A DNA stretch of 64,000 nucleotides from Anisus vortex (GCA_949126835.1 OX421500.1:18544181-18608180); one strand, 5' to 3'; counted from the stretch's first letter, positions 13,201 to 22,450 are shown. The notes: generated by a model from the letters alone, not told the origin. Program-made: numbers and translations.

Positions 13201-13613
13201 TTCGTTTGACAAATTTGTATTTAATCCATTGGGTTAGTTAACCAGCTTGCACAACTTTCCGTTGCCAGGACATACTATTGGAGCTTATCTGGTTAGCGCA
13301 ACGCCCAGTCGCCTTTACTTTGCCTGAACTATTGTCATCAGTATTATGTGTAGTCAGTGACAACCTAAACACCGGGTTGCAAATCATAGCCTTTAACAGG
13401 ATTCGAACCCGGGACCTTCGGTACGTTAGCCGAGCCTGCTGAACTAGATTATCGTGCAGGCAATAAGAAAGTTAAATTAATAAGTACAAACCAAAGGATC
13501 TTAAACAACGAAAAAAAAATGTACACAAGATATTGTTTTATAAAATCCATACCTCTGCTATCTATTGCAAAAAGCCAGAAAAGCACGAAGAAGACCCGTA
13601 TTTTCCGTTCCAT
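3448..13613 (-). CDS. secreted PAN-CUB-Ig-ApeC protein, copy 1 (intact, 8 exons)
   Basis: Exons in transcript order: 13,553-13,613; 12,907-13,095; 9,781-9,891; 8,744-8,870; 7,906-8,111; 7,140-7,273; 4,635-4,841; 3,448-4,272. All introns are GT-AG and phases agree at every junction (1,1,1,2,1,0,0). The total is 1,860 bases, or 619 residues plus TAG. Domains: signal peptide about 1-18; PAN/apple 22-83; Cys-rich exon 84-120; CUB about 122-231; Ig-like 233-345 (Cys252 and Cys335); ApeC about 390-617. No membrane segment follows, so it should be secreted. ApeC domains in amphioxus apextrin-like proteins bind bacterial peptidoglycan; PAN, CUB and Ig modules usually bind protein or sugar. A role in recognising microbes is inferred. 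The closest concept is a snail lectin-like immune molecule with an Ig front and a different recognition tail, but no fibrinogen or C-type lectin domain is present. A diverged second copy lies at 38,946-48,768. Confidence 0.85.
4635..7273 (-). CDS. ApeC gene 1, exons 6-7: Ig-like domain
   Basis: Exon 6 (7,140-7,273) ends GATCAG|GTTATA and exon 7 (4,635-4,841) starts after ccgaatag; the join is phase 0. Residues 233-345 give one Ig-like domain: LAIQC (Cys252) early, IARMEISKF in the middle, IKWKNS, and LGNYRC (Cys335) as the D-x-G-x-Y-x-C equivalent. The style resembles the Ig domains of snail fibrinogen-related lectins, which is family knowledge and not proof of kinship. The intron between them (2.3 kb) holds an old hAT remnant split by a CR1-like LINE. 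Confidence 0.75.
5800..7004 (-). mobile_element. hAT remnant split by a CR1-like LINE (intron 6, copy 1)
   Basis: The right end reads, on the minus strand, a decayed caggggtcggcaacct terminus and a ggcacgcgtgcc-like motif shared with 48,967 and 57,109. The interior at 5,870-6,060 matches the element at 57,290-57,560, so both belong to one hAT family. A LINE at about 6,110-6,760 interrupts it. Copy 2 has the same arrangement at 41,270-42,418, so both insertions predate the gene duplication. Confidence 0.65.
6110..6760 (-). mobile_element. CR1/L2-like LINE ORF2 C-terminal fragment
   Basis: Minus-strand frame 6,327-6,730 encodes the familiar end of CR1/L2-type reverse transcriptase: LQRLQSVQNTAARIV, then LRDLHWLPVIRRIEH. 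The last exon half is followed by a 3' UTR to about 6,110. Reverse transcriptase motifs are missing, so it is a 5'-truncated dead copy. The partner is at 41,560-42,166. Confidence 0.75.
7906..8870 (-). CDS. ApeC gene 1, exons 4-5: CUB domain
   Basis: Exon 4 (8,744-8,870) and exon 5 (7,906-8,111) join in phase 2. The product runs from a glycine-valine start (SSSGVVRSPKIP, then NVDCSWLV) through a VDNFTVYDG motif to a hydrophobic end (SFLATYSIL). Cys148 with the aromatic CSW motif, Cys171 and Cys193, and the D-x-F-x-V-Y-D-G run are CUB hallmarks. CUB domains are extracellular beta-sandwiches that mediate protein contacts. The first Cys of the usual four is absent, which is common in divergent CUBs. 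The 632-bp intron 4 holds nothing recognised. Confidence 0.8.
9060..9480. repeat. GC-richer dispersed block in intron 3, copy 1
   Basis: A markedly GC-richer block with short G-run (9,114-9,122). It is almost unchanged in copy 2 (44,500-44,885; about eight differences in 350 bases) although the intron next to it is only about 88% identical. The open frame 9,082-9,363 has no recognisable domain and is not kept in copy 2, so I do not call it a gene. The block directly abuts a LINE end. Confidence 0.5.
9505..9720 (+). mobile_element. LINE ORF2 C-terminal scrap
   Basis: Plus-strand frames give an ITRQALLGIIEAKRKK-like start, then a WGQIEEIA motif and a short TLIATYFSG end. This is the usual last part of LINE ORF2 (basic stretch, WGQLEEIAQDR, WR-L). 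Frames are broken. Copy 2 has it at 44,900-45,120. Confidence 0.55.
9781..9891 (-). CDS. ApeC gene 1, exon 3: small Cys-rich exon
   Basis: The acceptor is ttctaatag and the donor G|GTAACGG. Both ends are phase 1, so the exon can be skipped or added without changing frame. It encodes 37 residues with Cys103, Cys105 and Cys119 (FYCECN...LSPACN). It matches no domain I know; it may complete the PAN fold or be a hinge. The exon is kept in copy 2 at 45,191-45,301 with the same splice sites. Confidence 0.65.
9900..10262 (-). mobile_element. LINE 3' end (intron 2, copy 1)
   Basis: Minus-strand reading matches the LINE tail at 51,195-51,425, including the segment ending in gaaggagcgtctgtaac and a following gataagata-type tail. 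It begins immediately before exon 3's acceptor. The partner is at 45,310-45,660. Copy 1 has about 255 extra bases (10,263-10,515) before the next LINE, absent from copy 2. Confidence 0.6.
10515..12685 (+). mobile_element. 5'-truncated LINE with broken reverse transcriptase (intron 2, copy 1)
   Basis: Successive plus-strand frames give parts of one ORF2: the spacer between endonuclease and RT (10,521-10,920, with stops), RT fingers and palm (11,139-11,670: GVDNIPTELIQAGGEA, WTQSLIITLPKKGN, AEEQTGF, VDFKKAFDRVWH), the catalytic RFADDID box (about 11,870-11,890), and a C-terminus with YGCETWTL and a basic GRKRGRQKRRWDDDIKEW stretch (12,230-12,560). It ends in a gaagaagaag tail. Several frameshifts and stops and a small deletion near 11,660 make it inactive. 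The style is RTE-like, but the clade was not resolved. The near-identical partner is at 45,662-47,810. Confidence 0.85.
12907..13095 (-). CDS. ApeC gene 1, exon 2: PAN/apple-like domain
   Basis: The acceptor is attcag at 13,096 and the donor G|GTAAGTC at 12,906; both are phase 1. The 63-residue piece has Cys58-x3-Cys62-x6-Cys69-x11-Cys81 in full-length numbering, with CLELTNQCFSFIF in the middle. This is the core spacing of PAN/apple domains, where paired cysteines hold a small lectin-like fold. Alternatives are few, but the domain is short and was called by pattern, not by a profile search. Confidence 0.7.
13215..13465 (-). mobile_element. tRNA-derived SINE (intron 1, copy 1)
   Basis: On the minus strand TAGTTCAGCAGG (13,435-13,446) fits an A box and GGTTCGAATCC (13,399-13,409) a B box, followed by a non-tRNA body. 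No cloverleaf continues past the B box, so this is a SINE and not a tRNA gene. The partner is at 48,330-48,590 in the same intron. Confidence 0.7.
13553..13613 (-). CDS. ApeC gene 1, exon 1: signal peptide
   Basis: The ATG at 13,611-13,613 opens a 20-residue exon: MERK followed by a hydrophobic core (VFFVLFWLFA) and a short polar end. This is a classical signal peptide, so the start is well supported. The donor is G|GTATGG (phase 1). Intron 1 (457 bp) contains a tRNA-derived SINE. Confidence 0.85.
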
Positions 13614-13760
13614 TATGATACTGCGTCTAGAAACGTCTTGAGAAGAGTGCTAAACCACACGGCCACTAGACTTGATACTTTTAACATTAATTAATTATGT
13701 AGGGCAGTGACAATAAACTGTTGGATGAATCTTTTCGCTGCTTTGGCGGTAATACTTGAT
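13614..13760 (-). promoter_or_regulatory. 5' flank and probable core promoter of ApeC gene 1
   Basis: About 110 bases before the ATG are shared with copy 2. A TATA-like TTAAAAG lies about 75 bases upstream of the ATG in copy 1 but is changed in copy 2. The sequence GGGCAGTG just beyond it is where copy 2 carries a hAT insertion. The promoter function is inferred only from position. Confidence 0.35.
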
Positions 13761-14069
13761 GACATCGTCCAAAAACAAGTTCGATTTGCGGCATAAGGGG
13801 GAGGGGGGAGTTTATGAAAGGTTCTCTACTTCTGTTTTAATATTTTCATTGGTCCTAAAAAGAAAGACAGAATATAAAATAATGGAAATAATGCCGCAAT
13901 AACCTGTAAAACAAAACAAAAAGTTGACATATTTTGATTTAAATTATGGGCTCTTGAAAATGGTAACTATAATTATGCAGCCTAAGTCCGAATTATTTTA
14001 AGCTCTATTTGTTTCGACTAGAATTAAAATCTTCAAATAATCGGCCATACAAATAAAAAATAGAACTTA
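13761..14069. other. AT-rich upstream flank, no gene seen
   Basis: Aligns with 50,760-51,060 in unit 2. A short G-run lies at 13,798-13,809. No open frame is recognised. Confidence 0.5.
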
Positions 14070-14071
14070 GA

Positions 14072-14766
14072 GTAGACTGCTCTAACTTCGACCGATTAAA
14101 TTACGAACGGCAACAAACTCGTTTTTCTCTTTGCTATAAATCGGCAACCAATCATTATTGCGATTTTATTTTTCATCGTTGTTTCGTGTATTTTCTGCTG
14201 ATTGGATGGGTACTAAATTTTTTAGCCCATAGTTTTAAGGAATACAAAAAAAAAGTCCCCTAGTTTCCCTACCCCCCCCCCAGCTTTATTATAATAGGTA
14301 TCTAACTTCGACCGGGGTTGCTCTAACTTCGACCGCTTTGTTTGTCTTTTTTTTTCTAAAAAAAATATTTTTCAAAGGCTAATTAAAAAATAGTATGTAG
14401 TTTGGCCTATTTCTTTGCTATATATATTTTTTTAACAAATAAATAAAATAAATAAATAACGTTTTAGGCAATTTGAAGCGATACACTGTAAATGGGCCTA
14501 ATCAGAAAAACTAGAAATAGTGCGTCAGTTCAAAAAAAGACAATGGTCGCAGTGTAAGCCTCTGTTTAACAGTGTCGTCTGCAAAAACGGCTAAAACTAG
14601 ACATGATATTTTTGGACTACTTTTCCCGCCCTTCAATCGTGAGACGATAAAAATAAAAATGTATTAACCAATCATAATCGTTATTTTTTAAGACTGTATT
14701 TTCTGCGCCCTATAGAGAAATCGGTCGAAGTTAGAAACTGGTCGAAGCTAGAGCAGTCTACCAAAC
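14072..14766. mobile_element. inverted-repeat element (MITE-like)
   Basis: The left end tagactgctctaacttcgac and the right end, read in reverse, tagactgctctagcttcgac are inverted copies with one mismatch. A further ctctaacttcgaccg copy lies inside at 14,320. No transposase frame is seen. It is absent from the same place in unit 2. Confidence 0.65.
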
Positions 14767-14919
14767 GGTTGACAAAAATACTAATTAAATGCCGTTTCCC
14801 CCACGTGGTTCGTCGCTTTTATGAACGGCGGTTATTGTTTTTTTGCGCGGCAATTAGGACGTTTCGGAAATACCCGTTGAACTTTCATGCCCAGTCAACA
14901 TAGCACACTAGCATAATAC

Positions 14920-16110
14920 AGTGTGGTGACACTAAATCCCGTGACACATAATCCCACGTTAGTTAATGCATGACACTTATTCCCCCGACAGATAATCCCA
15001 TTGACGTTTTATCCCTATCGCAGACATGTAAGCTGTAAACTAAATTTATTGTTCTCTATTTCACTTTATATTTAACTTGCAGACTTCTGATTTTTTTATT
15101 AACTTTTATTAAATTGCGTTAAAAAAGTATTTTTAAATTAAATTTGTAGTTCTCTATTTCACTTTATTTTTCACTTTATATACTTTATATTTAACTTGCA
15201 GACTTCTGATTACCTTTGATTAAAAGCGTTAAATATATGCTGTGTAATCTAATTATATAAATGTACTGCTAATAAATCTAAATGTACTGTGTAATAAATA
15301 TAAATGTTCTGTATAATAAATCTAAATATACTGTTTATTTACTATAAATGTTCTGTGTAATAAATATAAATGAACTGAAAAATAAATCTAAATATACTGA
15401 TTATTTACTATAAATGTTCTGTGTAATAAATATAAATATTCTGTTTAATAAATCTAAATGTAATGTGCAATAAATATAAATGTTATGTTCAAAAAATCTA
15501 AATGTACTGTGTAATAAATCTAAATGCACTTTGTAATAAATCTAAATGTTATGTTTAATAAATCTTTATGTACTGTGTAATAAATATAAATGTTATGTTT
15601 AATAAATTCTATATGTACTGTGTAATAAATCTCAATAATGTGTTTAATAAATCTAGATGTACTGTGTAGTAAATCTAAATGTTATGTTTAATAAATCTAA
15701 ATGCACTGTGTAATAAATCTAAATTGTATGTTTAATAAAATTAATCTAAATGTAATGTGTAATAAATCTAAATGTCATGTTTAATAAATCTAAATGTAAT
15801 GTGGAATATATATAAATGTTCTGTTTAATAAATCTAAATGTACTGTGTAATCAATATAAATGCTATGTTTAATAAATCTTAATGTACTGTGTAATATATA
15901 TAAATGTACTGGTTATTAAATCTAAATGTACTTTTTAATAAATCTAAATAAGCTGTGTAATAAATATAAATGCACTGTTTAAATACATTTTGTTTTATTT
16001 TTCTTAGTTTACATGTCCGCTGGAGGGATTAAGTGCCAATGGGAATATCTGTCGGGGATTAAGTGTCAGGCATTAACTGTCGCGGGATTAAATGTACGTA
16101 CACCCATTAT
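14920..16110. mobile_element. long inverted-repeat element with 22-bp internal minisatellite
   Basis: The left arm (about 14,925-15,035, containing gacacataatccca and gacacttattcccccgacag) and the right arm (about 16,010-16,105, reversed) are inverted repeats of roughly 100 bp. Between them, 15,230-15,990 is a tandem array of a 22-bp unit like aataaatctaaatgtactgtgt, about 35 copies. No coding frame is present. Confidence 0.7.
15230..15990. repeat. 22-bp AT-rich minisatellite
   Basis: The core (t)aataaat(c/a)taaatgt recurs with actgtgt, ctgttt or atgttt between. Units with tctaaatg and tataaatg partly alternate, hinting at a 44-bp higher-order repeat. It lies wholly inside the inverted-repeat element. 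Confidence 0.8.
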
Positions 16111-16795
16111 ACCAGCCATCCAAACCACCATGCGATAGCTGCGAGTTAAGCTTTGAGAAACAATGACGTTTAAACCGAAAGTAGGAAGTACGTAGCAGTA
16201 TCCAGCATCCACGTTAAGAATTGCGAAAGAAAGTAGGTCACGTTTCTCACAATACAATCATTCAGGCACGAGTCATCACATAAGTTAAACAACTCAGAAG
16301 ACAGTCCCTCATTGTGTGCTTCTACAACAACACTATTCTAACTGCGAAAAGAAAAGACTACAAAAACTATTTTTTTATGGGATGTGTGGGGGCCCCCTTT
16401 TGTGTAGGGGCCCCTGTTTCATAGTAACATGTGGAACACGCCTAGATACGCCACTGCGTGAAAGTAGTAACCAGGAAGTGTGCTTGTGACGTCACGTCGC
16501 TTACTTGGAAAAGTTAGGCTTAGAGATAAGTTCAGTACATATACGACGGTGGAGCTGAGGAGTCCTGTTGGACTGGAAAAGCGATAGTCTTGGAACGGTG
16601 GTTGTGAGGTAAAGTCCTGTTGGATTGAGAGGTGAAAGTGAGCTGAAGTGTCTAGAGACTAGTGAGATATTGTATGGTGACTGTTATAATTTAGGCCACA
16701 CATCATCATATGAACTTGATTAAAGGCATTGATTCAAACTGTACAGCGTCCGTTTATCATTGAGCGTTCCAACTTTTTGTCATTAATCGATCCTG
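16111..16795. other. copy-1-specific DNA; possible solo LTR at its right end
   Basis: The stretch ends (reversed) with TGTAACAGG at the very point where homology to unit 2 resumes (16,796 against 51,118), and a tg...ca-bounded piece of about 340 bp from 16,459 would fit an LTR. No internal retroviral or gag-pol sequence is present, and no target duplication could be confirmed. At 16,440-16,457 a cgcctagatacgccactg end resembles a hAT terminus. Confidence 0.3.
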
Positions 16796-19250
16796 TTACA
16801 ACATTGTTTTGTCGACATAGTTTTGACAGTCTTTGTGAACGCATCCGTTTCTAGGCTATATGGAAAAAATAGCTGATTCATCAATATGTCAATAGCTAAA
16901 ATATTCAGTACACAACTAAAAGATATTTGTGAAGTGTTGAATTAATTAATTTTTAATCGTTGTTTGTTGTTATTTTTTTTATTGAGATACTTCTATACAA
17001 AATCATTGTGAATGCAAGTCAATGTCAATTGTTCAATGAAACTTCAACCGCGTTCATGAAAAAATGCGCGCAAGGAAATTATCAATAGCCAAAAGAAACG
17101 TAAAACACACTTACAAAGTTTTACTGTCCAATAAAGTACAAACTATTTAATCATTAATTCCGTAGGTGCGGTTGTTCTAACGAATTGTCCTGTCGTAATT
17201 GCTTTTTTCCGAAGGTGGCTGTCTTGTAGTAGTGAGCTTGATATATTCGCCTCTTTGAGTTTTTTTATATTTCTGGATTCAATTTTTTTAATGCTTCTTT
17301 TCTATTTCTGTCGTAGTTATGTAAGCATTGTCAAAGTTCTTTGTCACAGTTAAATTAGTTTCGAATTAAATGTGGTAGTAATAATTTAATATATCAAGGT
17401 ATAAAATGTATAAGAATGTTGAAGTAATCATACAACTCAATATCCAGAGTAACAACGTTTAATAAATAATATTGTAATGTAGTTTATAAGATAGCATTAA
17501 TAATATAATCAATAATACCGTCAAACACTTTATGGCCTATGCCACACATCCTGCCTTTCCTACGGTCTAAGGTCCTCTAACGTTCTATTACAATTATTGA
17601 AATGATTGAAAGTCGTATCCAACTCTCAACATGTCATAATTTGTTCTGACATGCGTCTCTACTTACTTTTGCATTTCAAATTACTATGTCTATAATATTT
17701 TTTTATGTTTTAATAATATTATTATTATTGTAAATCCTAGCAGTCGGTTTTAATTAATAACTATTTCAAACTTGGGGGGGGGGGGGGGGGGGATTATCTT
17801 TATCAAGAGTGCACTTTACCGTACACGCTAAATGTCCATTCATTATTACAAAACTAGTGTTTATACTCGTCAAAATGACGGAGAAACGAATTACTACAAT
17901 ATGCTGTTTTTAAGGAATAACAAATGAAAAGGGAAAAAAGTAACAATAAAAAAAGCTTTTACAGCACGAGGAAACCCTTGTGTGACCAAACAACACATAA
18001 ACTGAAAGCATTTTGAAAAGGACATAAAGATCTTGCGTGTCCCAGCTCATCCTCACAGCTTGTTAAGACTGATGATGATCTTTGTATGCGTTTTTTAAAG
18101 TCGCTCTAATCTCAAAGAAGCAAAATGAATGATGTCATAATATGTTCTAGTTAATATAATATTGAAAACATTAATGGGAAATAAAATGTACATTTTTAGT
18201 TTGAATTTTTGTTTTTCATATGAGCAAGAAAATAATATATACGCAAATAGGTCAATAAATTATACAAGTTGTTTACAGTATGAACATTTGAGAATTTTTT
18301 AAAATTTTTTTTTTATTCTGTATTATTATTGTTATGATTTTACTTTTTTTTTTTTAAACTAAGGTGAAATACAGTTTTACCTAAACAAGGGGAGGGGGAG
18401 GGTAAACAAAGTTTTGAACAAACGAATCCAAATAAAGCTACATTTTTTTGTTTACCTCCCATATTAAAAATTTAAAATAATGGATTAAAAGTGTTATCTT
18501 TTGTTGCAGTATAATATTACATGTGTTGTTTTTGTTGCAAAATACAGCCTACTGGTGAATCGTGTATTAAAAGTCCATTACAAATCCGCAAAATAGCAGA
18601 GTGTAAGTGTTTGAAGTAGATAAAAAAAAGCTATATTGCCCTTAGCTACAAATGTTTAAAAAAAAATATAGCTAAAATGTAATAAGTATGTAATGCTATA
18701 AATACCAAGTATGACAATATTCAAATTTCATTATGAAAATAATTGTTAAGAACTAGAGTTTTCTTTTCACCTACAATTGTGTATAAATATTATAAGGCTA
18801 TATTTAACTACACTCAGGACTTATCAAGTTGGATTCTTTATGGATTTTCCAAACCATCCATTAGCTATTAGATTGTTGTTGCATTTTATCATTATAAACA
18901 TCTCCAAACGGTGCAATCATGAGAAATATAACTAACGTAAAATACATCAGTTTATGAATACAATAGAAATATTTTTACGTTTCACATGTCCGATCCTTAT
19001 GGATTCATGCTCCCCCCCCCCCCCCCCAAATTCCAATTTTTAAAGGTCAGAATAACTCTTTTATATGTTAAGAAAAAAATTCCAAATTATTCTATATTGA
19101 AATATCAATTTTAGTGTAATGCACTTTTCCAAATTGTTTGTTTTTATTATAAAAAATCGAATATCTTTTTTTGGGGGATTGCAATGTTTCTTATTTCCTT
19201 ATTGTGGGCCTACAAACAATGCAGATAAAAGTTACACAATGCAATTTTTT
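16796..19250. other. duplicated intergenic flank, no gene seen
   Basis: Aligns piecewise with 51,118-51,176 and 53,612-55,580. Positions 17,772-17,792 are a G homopolymer and 19,011-19,027 a C homopolymer. At 17,851-17,890 there is a Helitron-like end (see separate entry). Short open frames are not kept between the two copies. Confidence 0.6.
17851..17892 (-). mobile_element. small Helitron-like 3' terminus
   Basis: On the minus strand CGTCATTTTGACG forms a hairpin followed by a short spacer and CACTAGT, the CTRR-T ending expected of Helitrons. The same 38 bases occur at 21,899-21,936 on the plus strand. Confidence 0.5.
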
Positions 19251-19487
19251 AATGGGTTTATATATGTATACAATTAAACTAGCTTAACTAAAACTTAGAA
19301 GTATTTTGGTATGATACATTAAGTAGTGTCAGATAATTAAAATAAGTTATTTAATAGTGCAAAGCTTTAAGACTAAGCTTAGGCTATATTTTTAAGCCAC
19401 ATTATCTTTCCACAAGCCTGCAATATTATGTAACAAAAAAGTGTCCCGTCAGGACAAAAATAGGTAACAGGCTGTTTATAAATTACA

Positions 19488-19835
19488 CCATGACAGATTG
19501 TGATGGGTTCGGCTAGTATGGGCCCTGATTAGCCTGGCGCCATGGCACACAAATGTGATGGGTTTGGCTAGTATGTGCCCTACTCAGCCTGGCATCATGG
19601 CACAAAGATTGTGATGGGTTTGGCTAGTAGTTGCCCTGATTAGCCTGGCGCGCCATGACACAAAGATTGTGATGGGTTCTGCTAGTAAGTGCCTTGCTCA
19701 GCCTGGCACCATGTCACACAAATTGTGATGGGGTTGGCTAGTAGGTGCCTTGATTAGCCTGGCGACATGGCACAAAGATTGTGATGGGTTTGGCTAGTAA
19801 TTGCCCTGCTCAGCCTGGCGCCATCTTACAACTAT
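19488..19835. repeat. 57-bp minisatellite, dimeric higher order
   Basis: Six units begin gatgggttyggctagtag and end ggcaccatggcacaaagattgt. Units 1, 3 and 5 have ctgattagcctggcg where units 2, 4 and 6 have ctgctcagcctggc, so the true period is about 114 bp. A related gccatggcaccaggctgagc lies at 20,850. No coding frame. Confidence 0.85.
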
Positions 19836-21300
19836 TCGAATAGCACCATCTTGTATATTTTATTTATAATATGTAGGCCCTATTTCTGACTGTAGCGTGG
19901 CGCGCACTCTACGTGGTTATTTGGCTCGTGTAGAGGCTGATTATTGCGATGTCACAGTGAAGTTTGGGCCTTAGAATTATTTATATTTTGTCCGTTATCC
20001 CGCTTGGCTGGCGGGTGCTGTAAGCCTATAGAATAGTGTAATTTCTACTACTATATGACACGAGTGCTAATATATGAGCAGACACAGGAACAATGATTGA
20101 TTCAATGCTGGGATGAATTTCAAATACTGTTTATTTAGGCAAAAGCGATAGATGGCAGAATTTAATCCACAACACAAATTTACAGTGTAAACAGTATATA
20201 TTTGGATCGACCGAAGAAAGAACTGGTGCGTTCTGTGTCTAAGGCCCCAATACCCGTTTCATATTTCTATCTTAAACCAAGAAGTGCCCTCTGTGGGGGT
20301 AGGGGCAATGGGGAGGGGGGAGAAGAGGGCGGTCGGGGGAGGGATACAAAAGCTCTTTGATACCATACATCCCGACGAGGGCTGTTGCGTATGTGTCAGT
20401 TTACGGGGGAAGAGTTTGGGGGAGGGGTTTCCCTGGCCACCTGGGCCGACTGTAATAGATTTCGCGTGTAGACGCAATTTGCTTATCTTGACCAGTGGTC
20501 AGTAGCCGAGAGGAGGATCAAAGGGAGGGCTTGGCGAGGGTGGGGGGGGGTTAGACTGTACATACAAGGGGGTTGGCGAGGGCGGTGTGTGTTTAGACTG
20601 TACATACAAGGGGAGTGTAAACATGTTAAATATATACAAGGGCAGATAACTAAGCTTGTATAATAATAATATAAGGAATATAAATATATTGATGCATGTA
20701 CAACAGTTATAGAAGAGAGTAAGTACATTCATATATACAAAATAAAGATACAAGATACAAATACAGTCACACATTCTTCATTCATTGGTGAGCACCGCAA
20801 TGAGCCAGGATTAATTGTAGTTTATAAGTTGGAGCCATAGTGAATAAGTGCCATGGCACCAGGCTGAGCGCTGGCGCTTCTAGTGAGTTTACCACACTGA
20901 CTGTATATTGTAAGTGATTAGTTACACTTATCCTTGCGTTATGTTACAATTATGTATTATACCCTACACCTATCTTATGACTAAAATAAGAATCTGATGT
21001 AACCAGTTCTCTATCTACCCCCCCCCCCTCTACACACTTAGCTGTCTTCAGCTACACGTTTAGTCTCCCATGTGTCATCAACGCCACAAACCACACCCCC
21101 GTGTGCAGCCACAAGGGGAAATACGGAGGAATAATATACATTATTTAAGGACCATCAACTCCTATAATATGAACCAACGGTTGAAGCACGTCAAATCCTA
21201 CATTACTATTTGCTCAAAACAAGCGCCTCTGCTTTGGAGTCCAAACTTCATCTACATGAAATTCGATAAGTGCTACATCCTCTTTATTTGAAGAGAGAAG
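19836..21300. other. unassigned DNA with G-rich tracts
   Basis: Positions 20,295-20,430 and 20,505-20,615 are G-rich. The second contains a tandem pair of a ttggcgagggtgggg...ttagactgtacatacaagg unit of about 50-55 bp. Positions 21,019-21,029 are a C-run. Open frames on both strands here (20,259-20,774) are by-products of base composition. No domain or element was recognised. Confidence 0.45.
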
Positions 21301-22450
21301 ATTAGAATCCCAACCAACTATACCTTGCATGGTCTAACTCTTGAGAGGGTATTAGATACATATTCTAGTAAAGGCCTAGTTATTTTGAAACCCTCATATT
21401 GATGGAGCAATTAAAAAAAATCAAACAAAACATTAGGATTCATAAAATTTATTTTTACAAATCTATTAAGAATCATCAATAGACCTTATATATAATTACG
21501 GTGAGTTTGTTTTTATGTTTGATTATATATTTATATATATATATGTATGTCCCCTATAGGCCCCTAAGCCGTTTGACTAATCGGTTCAAAAATTAAAAGT
21601 ATAAATTTGAAACGGCCCCCAAAAGAGATTTTTATTTTATCACTTAAAATCATAAATGTGTTGATTTTAAAAAATCTATAATGTTAGATCCAACTATGCA
21701 AATAAATGTAACCGTACAAATCAAATGGCCATTTCCGTTCATTTACTATGTTGAAAGCGACATTCACTATGTTGAACGCGAGGGTCTTATCGGGTTCCCC
21801 CCCCCCCCCCCCCCCCCCCCGTTCTGCTGCCGTTTTTTTAGTGTGGCGAGACCTTTTCTAAAAGTTACGCACCACATATGGGTTTGTAATTGTAGTCATT
21901 CGTTTCTCCGTCATTTTGACGGGCATATCCACTAGTATAAAACTAAAATGCAACCTCACATTAGTTAAGCCTATACTAGATTATGCATCATCTGTATGGG
22001 ACCCATTAACTAAAGAAAGCATTAAAAAATTAAAACAAATTCAAAAAAGAGCGTCAAGATTCATTTATAGCGAATATTTCCAACTAACAAGAGTAACATC
22101 ATTAGTCAAATCACTAAACCTAGAAACACTTGAGGACAGAAGGGCAACAAATAAAGTAATAATAATACATAAGGCATACAATTCTAATTTAGAAATAAAA
22201 CCTAATAACAGCATGTTGCAATGCTCAGATAAACATAAAGACAATAACACTTTGCTTATTTCTTATGCCTATAAGCATTCTTTATTCCCGAGTGGCATTA
22301 GGCATAGAACGGGTTGCCTGAACAAACCAGGAAAACCAGAAATTTAACGTCATTTAAAACATTTTTACAAATTCAAGAATAGACTCGGACAACGGATGAA
22401 CCCAGAACGCAACAATCTTCTTTATAAAACGAGCGTGTACCAGGATCAAG
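21300..22450 (+). mobile_element. LINE ORF2 C-terminal fragment, interrupted by a Helitron
   Basis: One frame at about 21,418-21,485 gives SNKTLGFIKFIFTNLLRI. After about 450 bases it resumes at 21,940 with LKCNLTLVKPILDYASSVWD, then LKQIQKRASRFIYS, LETLEDRRA and a final HSLFPSGI region (to 22,347). These are standard post-RT motifs of jockey/CR1-type LINEs. The 3' tail to about 22,440 resembles the LINE tail at 51,340-51,425. It lacks the RT core and is a dead fragment. Confidence 0.8.
21487..21935 (+). mobile_element. small non-autonomous Helitron inside the LINE
   Basis: It separates two adjacent parts of the LINE reading frame. Its 3' end is CCGTCATTTTGACGG (hairpin, 21,909-21,923) plus GCATATCCACTAGT. 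Inside are a TA microsatellite (21,528-21,544) and a long C-run (21,797-21,820). The exact 5' end was not fixed; no transposase is encoded. Confidence 0.55.

Larger units (their letters stand above)
2330..19250. repeat. segmental duplication, unit 1
   Basis: This segment aligns collinearly with 24,140-55,580. Matching landmarks are the minisatellite edge (2,340 and 24,150), all eight exons of the ApeC gene, the LINE in intron 2 (10.5-12.7 kb and 45.7-47.8 kb), and the intergenic flank upstream of the genes (16.8-19.25 kb and 53.6-55.58 kb). By eye, identity is about 98% over exon 7 and the intron beyond it, about 88% near 8.9-9.05 kb and roughly 80-87% in the far upstream flank. Unit 1 alone carries two inverted-repeat elements and a possible LTR at 14.07-16.79 kb. 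Confidence 0.85.

Noticed and set aside
13399..13446. Possible tRNA gene
   Set aside because: A and B boxes are present but no full cloverleaf; the structure and its copies fit a tRNA-derived SINE.
16459..16800. Solo LTR bounded by TG and CA
   Set aside because: The right border fits the end of the copy-1-specific segment, but no target duplication, second LTR or internal region was found; kept only as a possibility.
20259..20774. Overlapping open frames on both strands, proline- and glycine-rich
   Set aside because: They come from G-rich tracts and a tandem pair; no domain and no sign of splice sites.
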